A stretch of 64,000 nt of DNA from Blastopirellula retiformator (GTDB lineage: Bacteria > Planctomycetota > Planctomycetia > Pirellulales > Pirellulaceae): NCBI RefSeq assembly GCF_007859755.1, contig NZ_SJPF01000006.1, forward strand, positions 62,010 to 126,009. The letters run 5' to 3'. Every line of letters starts with the position of its first letter. The stretch's first letter is position 1. Position numbers and translations under genes: made by a program. The notes beneath the pieces were generated by a model. It saw only the letters and a list, made by a program, of their open reading frames with translations. It had not been told where the DNA came from and made no database searches. Below are positions 36,599 to 45,127 of this stretch, piece after piece.

Positions 36599-38116
36599 AT
36601 GACTTTCAAATATGCAATCGGCGTCGCCGTCGTCCTGGCGGCTTCCCTTTCCGTAACGGACATATGGGCCCGCGGAGGTCGCTCCGGCGGCGGCGGTGGA
36701 GGCGGTCGCGTTGGCGGCGGGGGCGGCATCTCGCGTCCCAGCGGCGGCGGTGGAATTTCGCGTCCCAGCCCGGCGTCGCGCACCCCTTCGATGAGTCGCC
36801 CTTCCGCGTCGCGGCCGAGCGTCTCGCGGCCGAACATTTCGGCGCCTAGCGCTTCGCGGCCGAGCGTTTCTCGCCCTGACCATTCCAACCGCCCCAGCAT
36901 CAATCGCCCATCGACCGGCGGCAATACGCCGAATCTCTCTCGTCCCGATTTGTCGAATCGGCCGAACATCAATCGTCCCACGACCGGCGATCGGCCGAAC
37001 CTGACGAAGCCCGATCTCTCGAACCGCCCGAACTTGAATCGGCCCACGACCGGTGATCGGCCGAATTTGACCAAGCCTGACTTCGCCAACCGGCCCGACC
37101 TGAATCGTCCCGGAAGTGGCAATCGCCCTGACCTGTCGAACCGCCCGAACTTTTCGAGTCGGCCTTCTGGCGACGACCTGAAGAACTTCCTCGATTTGCC
37201 CGGCGGGGGAACGCGCCCCGGAACCGGTGATCGTCCTGACTTCGCCAATCGCCCCAACCTGGGCGACAAGACGAACATCGGCGATCGCGTCAATATCGGC
37301 GGCGGCGACAAAACGAATATCGGGGGAGATCGCATCAACATTGGAGGCGGCGATCGAACCAACATCAACATCGGCGGCGGCAACAAGGTCAACATTGGCA
37401 ACCGCGAAAACAACATCAATTCAATTCGCGATCACTGGTCGAACTACGACAACCGCCACTTTGGCAATCGGCCGTTCGGCAACGACTGGTGGGGCAATCC
37501 GCACTACCGCAACAATCCGTCCTGGCGGTGGCAAGCCGGTTGGAACCGCTACCCCGGCAACTGGTGCTGGCGACCGGCGGCGTGGGCTTCGTTTGGCACT
37601 TGGTTCGTCTGGAACTGGTCACAGCCGGTCGTTTATGACTATGGCACGAACGTCGTTTATCGCGACAACTACGTCTACGTCAACGATCAGCAAACGGTCA
37701 CTTACGAGCAGTACTACCAACAGGCCGACACGATCGCCGCCAGCATTCCGGCCGAGGCCGATCCTGCCGAAATCGAGTGGATGCCGCTCGGCGTGTTTGC
37801 GATCGCCGAAGAGAACGCCGTCGACACCGGCATGCTGATCCAACTGGCGGTCAGCAAAGACGGCATCATCGCCGGCACGTTTTATAACGACGCGACCGAC
37901 GATGGTCGTCCGTTGCAAGGAATGGTCGACAAAGACTCGCAGCGGGCCGCCTGGAAGTTCGCCGATGGCAAAAATCCGGACATCGTGATGGAGACGGCGA
38001 TTTACAACCTGACGCAGGACGAATCGACGGCGCTGGTCCACTTTGGCGAGGACCGCACCGAGTCTTGGCTGATGGTTCGCTTGCCAGAACCGGAGTCCGA
38101 CGCGACGACCAAATAG
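36599..38116 (+). CDS. Repeat-rich secreted surface protein
   Basis: 505 aa. A signal peptide ends near IWA. Residues about 25-55 are Gly-rich. Residues about 55-205 consist of Ser/Arg/Pro/Asn repeats (SRPS, NRPNINRPTTGDRPNLTKPD-type units of about 20 residues). Residues about 210-285 hold GDKTNIGGD/RINIGGG repeats with a beta-roll look. An aromatic stretch (NDWWGNPHYRNNPSWRW) and a structured C-terminal domain (about 385-495) follow. Planctomycete genomes label such proteins as mu-protocadherin-like cell-surface proteins. A structural role outside the cell is likely. Repeat number may vary between strains. Confidence 0.8.
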   Translation: MTFKYAIGVAVVLAASLSVTDIWARGGRSGGGGGGGRVGGGGGISRPSGGGGISRPSPASRTPSMSRPSASRPSVSRPNISAPSASRPSVSRPDHSNRPSINRPSTGGNTPNLSRPDLSNRPNINRPTTGDRPNLTKPDLSNRPNLNRPTTGDRPNLTKPDFANRPDLNRPGSGNRPDLSNRPNFSSRPSGDDLKNFLDLPGGGTRPGTGDRPDFANRPNLGDKTNIGDRVNIGGGDKTNIGGDRINIGGGDRTNINIGGGNKVNIGNRENNINSIRDHWSNYDNRHFGNRPFGNDWWGNPHYRNNPSWRWQAGWNRYPGNWCWRPAAWASFGTWFVWNWSQPVVYDYGTNVVYRDNYVYVNDQQTVTYEQYYQQADTIAASIPAEADPAEIEWMPLGVFAIAEENAVDTGMLIQLAVSKDGIIAGTFYNDATDDGRPLQGMVDKDSQRAAWKFADGKNPDIVMETAIYNLTQDESTALVHFGEDRTESWLMVRLPEPESDATTK

Positions 38117-38323
38117 CGGCGTCGCTGGCCGCAGACAACCGCACCGACCGGGCGATTCCCTACGAGATCGCCCGATTTTTTCGTGCGCGGTCCCGCCAAG
38201 CGTCTTGCGCAATTGGGATATATTTATGCGCATCCTATCACTTGGGATTCTCCCTCGCTCAGCCTACCATCGAAGCTATCTCCTGACATAAACTTCGCCC
38301 ATTTCTCGCTCAGACCGAACTGT

Positions 38324-40393
38324 ATGACGCCGCAGCTTCGCCCTCGACTTCGCTTGCTCGTTTTGCTCACGATCGCCGTCTTCTTCGCTAATTCCCCAGT
38401 TAGTGCGAAGCCGCCGGAAGATCGCCAGCAAATCGAAGCGGATTTGGCCGAAGCGCTCCTGCCCGCGCTGAAACGCCATCGAGGCGAAGCGGCGGTCGTC
38501 ATCAAACATCTGCCTAGCGGCGCGACCTTCGCCTTTCATGGCGATCGCCCTCAATCAACCGCCAGCCTGATCAAGTTGCCGCTGCTGATGGCGCTGTACC
38601 AGGCGGTCAACGAGAAACAGGTGACGCTCGACGCGCTGGTCGAAATGAAAAAAGAAGACCAGGTCCCTGGCTCCGGCATTTTGACTGGCCACTTCTCGCC
38701 GGGGCTGAAGCTTTCGGTCCGCGACGCCGCTCACCTGATGGTCACCTACTCCGACAACACCGCGACCAACCTGGTCATCGACCAAGTTGGCCTGCCGGCG
38801 ACCCGCAAGTTGATGAAGACGCTCGATTGCCCCAGCACGCAGCTCAACTCGAAGGTCTTCCGCCGCGACACCTCGATCGACATCGAAAGCAGCAAGCAGT
38901 ACGGCCTGGGCGTTACCTCGTGCGACGACATGATTCGCCTGCTGGAGCTGCTGCACAAGGGCGAGTTTATAGACAAAGCGACCTCGCAGGCAATCATCGA
39001 CCAGCTCGCCTTCGTCAACGACAAGTCGAAGGTGACCCGTTTTCTGCCCCCCGGCGTCAAACCGGCGCACAAGACCGGCGCCGTCAATGACGCCCGCACC
39101 GACGCCGGTATCATCCCGCTGCCGGAAGGGGCGCTGCTGTTTTGCGTGTTGACGCAGCAGAATGAAGACCGCAGTTGGGGGGACAAGAACGAAGCCGAAC
39201 TGCTGGCCGCCGAAATCGGCCAGGTCGCTTACCATTATTTCGCCGATGGCAAGATCACCGCACCCGCCCCGACCAGCACGACGCTCGCCCTCGGCGCTGA
39301 AGGAGAGTTGGTCGAAGCGCTGCAGCGGACGCTCAACGCCCGGATGAAACCATCGCCCCAGTTAGGCGTCGACGGCGACTTCGGTCCCAATACCGAAGCG
39401 GCGCTGATCCGCTTTCAATCGGACAAGGGGCTGATCGCCAATGGCGCCGTCGATCGTCAGGTCTGGAAGGCGCTCGGTCCGCTGGTGACCGAAGACGAAG
39501 CGGTCGCCGACATCGCCGAAGTCAACGCCGCCGTCGCCACCAAGGCCCCGGCCGATTCGCTCGAAGGTTTGCCGTTCGTCACGGCCAAGGCCTGGACGGT
39601 GATCGACCTCGACAGCGGTAAGACGCTGGGCGGCGACAATGCCGACGGAGTTCGCGACCCGGCCAGCGTCACCAAGATCATGACCGCCTATCTCGTGTTG
39701 CAGATGGCCGAGGAATCGCCGGAGTTGCTGGACGAAATCGTCACCTTCTCGCAGCGAGCCGACAAGACGCCAGGCTCAACCTCCGGCTTAAAAGTGGGAG
39801 AACAGGTCTCCGTCGGCGAGTTGCTGTACGGCTTGATGCTCCCTTCGGGCAATGACGCGTCGGTCGCCCTGGCCGAACATTTCGGCGATCGCCTATCCCC
39901 CGATCCGGCGAAGAAAGGACACGACGGCTTTGTCGCCGCGATGAATAGCCAAGCCGAAAAGCTCGGCATGACCCAGACCGGCTACGCGAACCCGCACGGG
40001 CTGACCGCCAAAGGGCATGTCACCACCGCCGCCGATATGGCGAAGCTGGGCCGAGCCGCGATGCAACTGGAGCGGTTCCGCGAGATCGTCGCCACGCCGC
40101 AGCGCGGCGCCACCGTCGAGTCAAAGACCGGCTACCAGCGGAACGTCATCTGGCGAAACACCAATCGCCTGCTGCACCAGGAAGGCTATTTCGGTGTGAA
40201 GACCGGCACCACCGGCCAGGCAGGCGCCTGCCTGGTTTCCTGCTGCGAGCGAGACGGCAAACGCGTGCTCATGGTGGCGCTTGGTTCCAGTTCGACCGAC
40301 TCCCGCTACGCTGATACCCGCAACCTCTATCGCTGGCTCTGGAACGAGTTGGCCAGCCAACCGGCCGAACCAGCGAAACCCATTGGCGGCTAA
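38324..40393 (+). CDS. Triple-domain fusion: class A beta-lactamase-like hydrolase, PG-binding domain, D,D-carboxypeptidase (S11)
   Basis: 689 aa. The start is the ATG giving MTPQLRPRL; a signal peptide ends near SAKP. Domain 1 (about 35-305) has SLIK at 81-84, an SDN motif near 140 and a KTG motif near 250, the class A serine-hydrolase set. Domain 2 (about 320-385) is a peptidoglycan-binding repeat ([27 protein letters not shown]). Domain 3 (about 415-675) is an S11 D-Ala-D-Ala carboxypeptidase with SVTK near 450, SGN near 512 and KTGTTGQAG near 627. Two active-site serines in one protein is unusual. It should trim peptidoglycan peptides in the periplasm. The M19 dipeptidase gene follows after 37 nt. 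Confidence 0.88.
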   Translation: MTPQLRPRLRLLVLLTIAVFFANSPVSAKPPEDRQQIEADLAEALLPALKRHRGEAAVVIKHLPSGATFAFHGDRPQSTASLIKLPLLMALYQAVNEKQVTLDALVEMKKEDQVPGSGILTGHFSPGLKLSVRDAAHLMVTYSDNTATNLVIDQVGLPATRKLMKTLDCPSTQLNSKVFRRDTSIDIESSKQYGLGVTSCDDMIRLLELLHKGEFIDKATSQAIIDQLAFVNDKSKVTRFLPPGVKPAHKTGAVNDARTDAGIIPLPEGALLFCVLTQQNEDRSWGDKNEAELLAAEIGQVAYHYFADGKITAPAPTSTTLALGAEGELVEALQRTLNARMKPSPQLGVDGDFGPNTEAALIRFQSDKGLIANGAVDRQVWKALGPLVTEDEAVADIAEVNAAVATKAPADSLEGLPFVTAKAWTVIDLDSGKTLGGDNADGVRDPASVTKIMTAYLVLQMAEESPELLDEIVTFSQRADKTPGSTSGLKVGEQVSVGELLYGLMLPSGNDASVALAEHFGDRLSPDPAKKGHDGFVAAMNSQAEKLGMTQTGYANPHGLTAKGHVTTAADMAKLGRAAMQLERFREIVATPQRGATVESKTGYQRNVIWRNTNRLLHQEGYFGVKTGTTGQAGACLVSCCERDGKRVLMVALGSSSTDSRYADTRNLYRWLWNELASQPAEPAKPIGG

Positions 40394-40430
40394 CGGCTCT
40401 ACCGCTTCTCTACTTTGACTGAATTGATAC

Positions 40431-41699
40431 ATGCACGACAACCATATATCCTGGCTGGCCGCGGCGCTGGTCACCTTGGCAGGCGTCTCCCCAATCCTGG
40501 CCGAGGACTCCACCTTCCAGCCGACTCCTCCCCAGTCGCGCGGCGACGTCGTCCTGACCGACGAAGCGAAGAAGTTGCACGAGGCGCTGCTGATGATCGA
40601 CGGGCACAACGACATGCCGTGGGAGATCCGCATCAAGGGCTCCAGCGATTTCGACAAGCTCGACATCAGCAAACCGCAACCGAAACTGCACACCGATATT
40701 CCACGACTGCGCGAAGGAAACGTCGGCGCCCAGTTCTGGTCGGTTTGGGTTCCGGTGTCGACGGGCTACGATGGCACGGCGCTATTGTCGACGCTAGAGC
40801 AGATTGATCTGGTCAAAGCGATGATCAAGCGGTACCCAGACGATATGGAACTGGCCCTGACGGTCGACGATATCGAGCGGATCTCGAAGGAAGGCAAGAT
40901 CGCCTCGCTGATCGGCGTCGAAGGGGGACACTGCATCGAGGATTCGATCGGCAACCTCGAACGCCTGTATGACCTGGGCGCTCGCTACATGACGCTCACC
41001 CACAGCGCCAGTCTCAGTTGGGCCGACAGTTGCACCGGCGAGAAGATCAGCGGCGGGCTCAACCCGTTCGGCGTGCATGTGGTCGAAACGATGAATCGCT
41101 TGGGGATGATGGTCGACGTTTCGCACGTTTCTCCGGCGACGGCGCATGCGGCGCTCGACGCCAGTAAGGCGCCGGTCATCTTCTCGCATTCGTCCGCAGC
41201 CGCGATCGCCGCATCGCCGCGCAACGTTCCCGACGACGTCCTGAAGCGGATGCCGGAAAACGGCGGCGTCGTGATGGTCAACTTTTTCTCGTCGTTCATC
41301 GTGCCGGAATCGGTCGCCCGTTATGAAGAAGGGAAAGCCCTGGAAAAGGAACTGACCGAAAAACATGGCGCCGAGCAGGCGGCCGTTTTGCTGCGTCGCT
41401 GGAAGAGCAAGAATCCGCAGCTGCCCGGCAACATCCACGACCTGCTTGACCACATCGATCACATCGTCAAAGTCGCCGGTTGGCGGCATGTTGGCATCGG
41501 ATCGGACTACGACGGCGTCACGCTGGTGCCGAAAGGACTGGAAGACGTCAGCCGCTATCCCTACATCACGCAAGGTTTGCTCGACCGCGGCTACACGCCC
41601 GAGCAGATCAAAGCGATCATGGGCGGCAACCTGATCCGCGCGATGCGCGAAGTCGAAGCGACCGCCAAAAAGCTGCAAGCGCAAGCGGCGGCGAAGTAA
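40431..41699 (+). CDS. Membrane dipeptidase (renal dipeptidase, M19)
   Basis: 422 aa. A signal peptide ends near ILAED. The M19 zinc ligands are visible: HxD in DGHNDMPWEIR near 57-67, Glu in GVEGGHCIE near 163-171, His in MMVDVSHVSPA near 224-234 and VIFSHSSA near 250-257, and GSDYDGV near 358-364. M19 enzymes cleave dipeptides, including those with a C-terminal D-residue. Its position 37 nt after a D,D-carboxypeptidase fusion suggests the two process cell-wall peptides together. That shared role is inference. It is followed by a hairpin REP that could end the transcript. Confidence 0.92.
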   Translation: MHDNHISWLAAALVTLAGVSPILAEDSTFQPTPPQSRGDVVLTDEAKKLHEALLMIDGHNDMPWEIRIKGSSDFDKLDISKPQPKLHTDIPRLREGNVGAQFWSVWVPVSTGYDGTALLSTLEQIDLVKAMIKRYPDDMELALTVDDIERISKEGKIASLIGVEGGHCIEDSIGNLERLYDLGARYMTLTHSASLSWADSCTGEKISGGLNPFGVHVVETMNRLGMMVDVSHVSPATAHAALDASKAPVIFSHSSAAAIAASPRNVPDDVLKRMPENGGVVMVNFFSSFIVPESVARYEEGKALEKELTEKHGAEQAAVLLRRWKSKNPQLPGNIHDLLDHIDHIVKVAGWRHVGIGSDYDGVTLVPKGLEDVSRYPYITQGLLDRGYTPEQIKAIMGGNLIRAMREVEATAKKLQAQAAAK

Positions 41700-41707
41700 C
41701 GGCAGGC

Positions 41708-41788
41708 GTAGGGTGGGTGGAGCAAACGCGCCGCCGCGCGCTTGCTCCACCCACTCTACATTGGCTTTAGCGCGGCCCGTTGGGCCTG
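41708..41788. repeat. Hairpin repeat followed by a REP family C fragment
   Basis: gtagggtgggtggagcaa pairs with ttgctccacccactctac (41708-41759) around a GC-rich loop, and then ttagcgcggcccgttgggcc (41767-41788) repeats part of family C. They lie between the convergent dipeptidase and regulator genes. Confidence 0.7.
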
Positions 41789-41807
41789 GTAAGAAATGGG
41801 CGAATTT

Positions 41808-42995
41808 TTAGTCCGCCATCAGCCGTTTTCGGAAGTTCCTCGGCGTTGTTCCAAAACTCTTGCGGAACGCGATCCCAAAGCGGGTGGCGTTGGAGAATCC
41901 GCAGGCGAGCGCCACTTCGGTGATCGACATCTCGCGATTACCGAGCAACTCGCGGCCGCGTTCTAGTTGCACGCGGCGGATTTCTTCGGCCGGAGAGCGG
42001 CCAAGGTATGAGCGGAATTGCATTTCCAGACTCCGCCGCGAGATCGGCACTTCGCGGAGGACGTCGGCGACGCTGATGCCGCGCTGCGTATGTTTTTGGA
42101 TGAAGCGGAGCGCTCGGACGATCATCGGGTCGTCGATCGCCAACACGTCGGTCGACTGGCGACTGACCACGCCATGCGGCGAGATCGTCAGCGGCGTAGT
42201 CGACGCAGGCTGACCCTCCATCATCCGATGGATCATCGCCGCCGCCTCGTAGCCGATTCGTTCGCAGGCCAGCGAAATCGAAGAGAGCGGCGGCGTTGAA
42301 ACTTCGCAGAGCAGTTCGTCCGAGTCCCCCGCTAAAATCGCAATCTCGTCCGGCACGCGAATCGAGGTGAAGTGGCAAACCTCGGCCAACTGTCGCGCAT
42401 GATACGCGTCGACCGCCAACACCGCGATCGGCCGCGGCAGCGAAGTGAGCCAACGATTGACGCGCCGCTGTTGCTCACTCCACTTGATCTTGCGTCCCGC
42501 TCGATAGCCAGGCCGGTAGCTCTGGCACTCGAAACCCCGCTGTGTGACCGCTTGCTCAAACTCTTCCCAACGGCGGCTCGAATAGCGCTGACTGGGGGGC
42601 GCGAAAAACGCAAAGTTCGTGAACCCGCGAGCGACGAGATGCTCGACCGCCAATTCGGCCCGGGCGCCTTCATTGGTAATCACGCGTCCCACGCGGGGGA
42701 GATCGCCATAGACGTCGTCGACGTTGACCGAGGGCAGTTTTTTCTCGACGATTTGATCGGCTTGCAGCCGCGTCGAAATGCGGGCGATGATGCCGTCCCC
42801 TTTCCAGCCGTCAGGCAGCGAGGACCGCTGCTCATGGTCGCGGGGATCGATCAGCAGGTGCCAGAACGTATGTTTATCGGCATAACTGGCGATCCCGCGA
42901 ATGACGCGACGTCCCCAACTCGTCTCGGTCTCGACCATGACGGCGATCTGGCGGATCTGCAGTTTCTCGCCGCGGCGATGCGAATCAGGTTCCAT
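41808..42995 (-). CDS. XylR-like AraC family transcriptional regulator
   Basis: 395 aa, start at the ATG giving MEPDSHRR. The layout is as in the paralogue at 18232: a periplasmic-binding-protein-like sensor (QIAVMVETETSWGRRVIRGI near 17; ILAGDSDELLCEVSTPPLSSI near 215) and a C-terminal AraC double helix-turn-helix (ISRRSLEMQFRSYLGRSPAEEI, then ITEVALACGFSNATRFGIAF). It is divergent from anmK, with about 256 bp between the starts. It may respond to a sugar or amino sugar and control the salvage genes; this is inference from position. Confidence 0.88.
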   Translation of the reverse strand: MEPDSHRRGEKLQIRQIAVMVETETSWGRRVIRGIASYADKHTFWHLLIDPRDHEQRSSLPDGWKGDGIIARISTRLQADQIVEKKLPSVNVDDVYGDLPRVGRVITNEGARAELAVEHLVARGFTNFAFFAPPSQRYSSRRWEEFEQAVTQRGFECQSYRPGYRAGRKIKWSEQQRRVNRWLTSLPRPIAVLAVDAYHARQLAEVCHFTSIRVPDEIAILAGDSDELLCEVSTPPLSSISLACERIGYEAAAMIHRMMEGQPASTTPLTISPHGVVSRQSTDVLAIDDPMIVRALRFIQKHTQRGISVADVLREVPISRRSLEMQFRSYLGRSPAEEIRRVQLERGRELLGNREMSITEVALACGFSNATRFGIAFRKSFGTTPRNFRKRLMAD

Positions 42996-43251
42996 CAAAA
43001 CGACGTGCCAATGGGTGGTGGTGAACGAGACAAGAGGAGCGGCAGGGCCAAACGTTTCTCCGCAAGGACGACTTGGCGGATGCGCAAACGCGATCTAGAA
43101 TTCTCTCTATATCACCACGCTTCGGCAAGCCGACTATTTGGAAGCAGATCCTTCGTTCTGCAAAGAGCGGCAGGATTCGCCCTGCTATTTCGTGTAGGAT
43201 GCCTGTTAGAGCTTTCTATTGACGAACAACCAGACGCCGACTGTTGTGGCA

Positions 43252-44331
43252 ATGAATAAACAACATTTTGCAATTGGGCTGATGAGCGGCACCTCCGCTG
43301 ATGGAGTCGACGCGGCGCTGATCAGCACCGATGGCGAAAGCGACGTTGATTTTCTCGGCGGGCTCACGCTCCCCTATCCCGAGCAACTGCGGGCTCGCGT
43401 GCTCGAGGCTTCGCAGCACAACGTCCGGATCGATGAGCTATTGCGCGTGGAGCGCGAGCTGACGCTCCATCACGTCCAGGCGGTCAAAGCGCTGATCGCG
43501 CAACTGGGCGACGCGGCTCGGCACGCGGCGATCATTGGCTTTCATGGCCACACGGTACGCCATTTTCCAGGCGAAGGACTCACGCTGCAGCTGGGCAATC
43601 CCTGGCTGTTGGCCGAGCAAACCGGCATTCAGGTCGTCTCCGACTTTCGCCGCCATGACATGGCCCGCGGAGGACAAGGGGCGCCGCTCGTCTCGCTATT
43701 CCATCGGGCGATCTTCGCCAACGAAACGGAACCGGTCGTCGTGCTGAACCTCGGTGGCGTCGCCAACGTCACCTGGCTTGGTCCCAACGGTGAGATCATC
43801 GCCGGCGACTCCGGCCCGGGGTGCGGCCTGCTGGACGAATGGGTCCAGGAGATGGCCGACATCAGTCACGACGAGGATGGCCGCTTGGCGCTGAAAGGAA
43901 AAGTGCACGAAGGGATCGTCCGCGAAGCGCTCTCGGTCGACTTCTTCCGCAAGCCGCTGCCGAAGTCGGCCGATCGATTTGATTTTGATCATGTCGACGT
44001 CTCGGGGCTCAGCGTCGAGGATGGCGCCGCCACGTTGTGCGCCGTCACCGTGCAAGCGATCAGCGGCGCCGTTTCTCGGATGGCGCAAGAACCGGCCGTA
44101 CTATGGGTCACCGGCGGCGGCGTCCATCATCCGGTCATCATGAAGATGCTGGTCGACCGCTTCACAGACGTCCGCTCGATCAGCCAACGGGGCCTCTCGC
44201 CCGATACGCTCGAAGCGGAATGCTTCGCCTGGCTCGCCGTCCGCCACCAGCTTGGTCTGCCGCTGACGATCCCAGAAACGACCGGCTGCAGCGAACCGAC
44301 CATCGGCGGCAGCATCACGCCGCTGCAGTAA
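43252..44331 (+). CDS. anmK: Anhydro-N-acetylmuramic acid kinase
   Basis: 359 aa. AnmK opens and phosphorylates 1,6-anhydro-MurNAc to MurNAc-6-P. The nucleotide-binding motif is IGLMSGTSADGVDAALI at residues 8-24, with GFHGHTVRHFPG near 98, VVSDFRRHDMARGGQGAPL near 127 and a second phosphate motif in VVVLNLGGVANVT near 159. The start is the ATG giving MNKQHFA; an upstream TTG frame would add 11 residues. It lies near murQ and a BadF-type kinase, completing two entries into MurNAc-6-P. The XylR-like gene is divergent. Confidence 0.94.
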   Translation: MNKQHFAIGLMSGTSADGVDAALISTDGESDVDFLGGLTLPYPEQLRARVLEASQHNVRIDELLRVERELTLHHVQAVKALIAQLGDAARHAAIIGFHGHTVRHFPGEGLTLQLGNPWLLAEQTGIQVVSDFRRHDMARGGQGAPLVSLFHRAIFANETEPVVVLNLGGVANVTWLGPNGEIIAGDSGPGCGLLDEWVQEMADISHDEDGRLALKGKVHEGIVREALSVDFFRKPLPKSADRFDFDHVDVSGLSVEDGAATLCAVTVQAISGAVSRMAQEPAVLWVTGGGVHHPVIMKMLVDRFTDVRSISQRGLSPDTLEAECFAWLAVRHQLGLPLTIPETTGCSEPTIGGSITPLQ

Positions 44332-44370
44332 AACTAACCCGAGGCGCGAGCCGAGGGAATGCGGCCCCCA

Positions 44371-45012
44371 TCATTTACGGTCCTGCGCCTCGAGTGTGTA
44401 AATGATCGCGCCTACCAGCGCTACCTCGTCATTCAAGTCGCGTCCGCTGCCTAGTTCCGCCCACCACGCTTCGCGTGACGCCCCCATTTCGTTCAACCGC
44501 CGCGTCGCCCAATACTTCAATTGCCGCATCACTTCTTTAGGATGTACGTCGGCCGCGACCACGACGTGAACGTGATTCGAACGGCAGTTGACCGCGTGAA
44601 GGATCCAATTCCGAAAATGGCAGTGATCGCCAATCGCTTGCTCGACGACCTGCCGTTGCTCAAGATTCAGGAATACCTCCTCCTCTTTCATTGACTGCGT
44701 CGCCGCTCGTTGCCGAATCTTGTTAGCAGTCCGTTGATTTTCTCGACGGACTGCGTGATCGCACGGATGCGATCGCAAAATAACGACGTAAGTCGTTATT
44801 TTGCGAGCCGCGAAGAGCTATGCTCTGAGCCTGGCGAGGTTGGAAAAAGCCACGATGGCAGTTTTCAACAGGCAGTTAGGACGTTGGTCACCGCGAGACT
44901 TTTTCACCCACCCGCGATCGTCCCCCGGCAACCAACTGCCGTAGGTTCGCCTTGTCAAGAAATAGGCCAATGGTGCGGGAAGCGGCGGTTCGTTTGGGCG
45001 ACGAATATTCAC
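44371..45012 (-). pseudogene. REP-associated (RAYT/Y1-type) transposase, interrupted
   Basis: Two halves lie in the same frame. The N-terminal part (GTG at 45012; [20 protein letters not shown] at 16-35) ends at GDQRPN. The C-terminal part runs from KIRQRAATQSMKEEEV to YTLEAQDRK and holds the HUH motif HVHVV in CRSNHVHVVVAAD and a candidate catalytic Tyr in AIIYTLEA. Removing 153 bp (44722-44874) gives an uninterrupted protein of about 162 aa, a normal size. The insert is a multiple of three but adds one in-frame TAG at about 44818. Family features are those of single-strand HUH/Y1 nucleases that act on REPs. Probably non-functional now. Confidence 0.85.
44722..44879 (-). mobile_element. 148-bp five-hairpin non-autonomous element, copy 2
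   Basis: The core runs 44727-44874 and is flanked by gttag on the plus strand (ctaac read with the gene) at 44722-44726 and 44875-44879. It is the inverted counterpart of the copy at 4256-4403 and differs at about four positions. It interrupts the RAYT gene. Copy 1 has a different duplication (ctatc), so the two are separate insertion events. Confidence 0.88.
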
Positions 45013-45127
45013 ATTGCCTACGCTGAAAGAATAGCGAAGTGCGAAGCGTTCGTGTCAATGTAGCAGCCGGGTTGGAGTGGTGCACGCATTCCCTCGGCTC
45101 GCGCCTCGGGTTAGTGTTTCTGCGGTT

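Larger units (their letters stand above)
44334..45114. mobile_element. REPtron: transposase gene flanked by inverted REPs
   Basis: A family A REP at 44334-44363 (ctaacccgaggcgcgagccg...) and its inverted copy at 45085-45114 enclose a REP-associated transposase gene. This is the known layout of a RAYT with its cognate REPs. The transposase is interrupted by the 148-bp element described separately. Confidence 0.8.

Noticed and set aside
44722-44879. Programmed intein-like or intron-like insertion in the transposase
   Set aside because: The 153-bp insert keeps frame but has direct repeats at its borders and a second copy outside any gene, which indicates transposition and not splicing.
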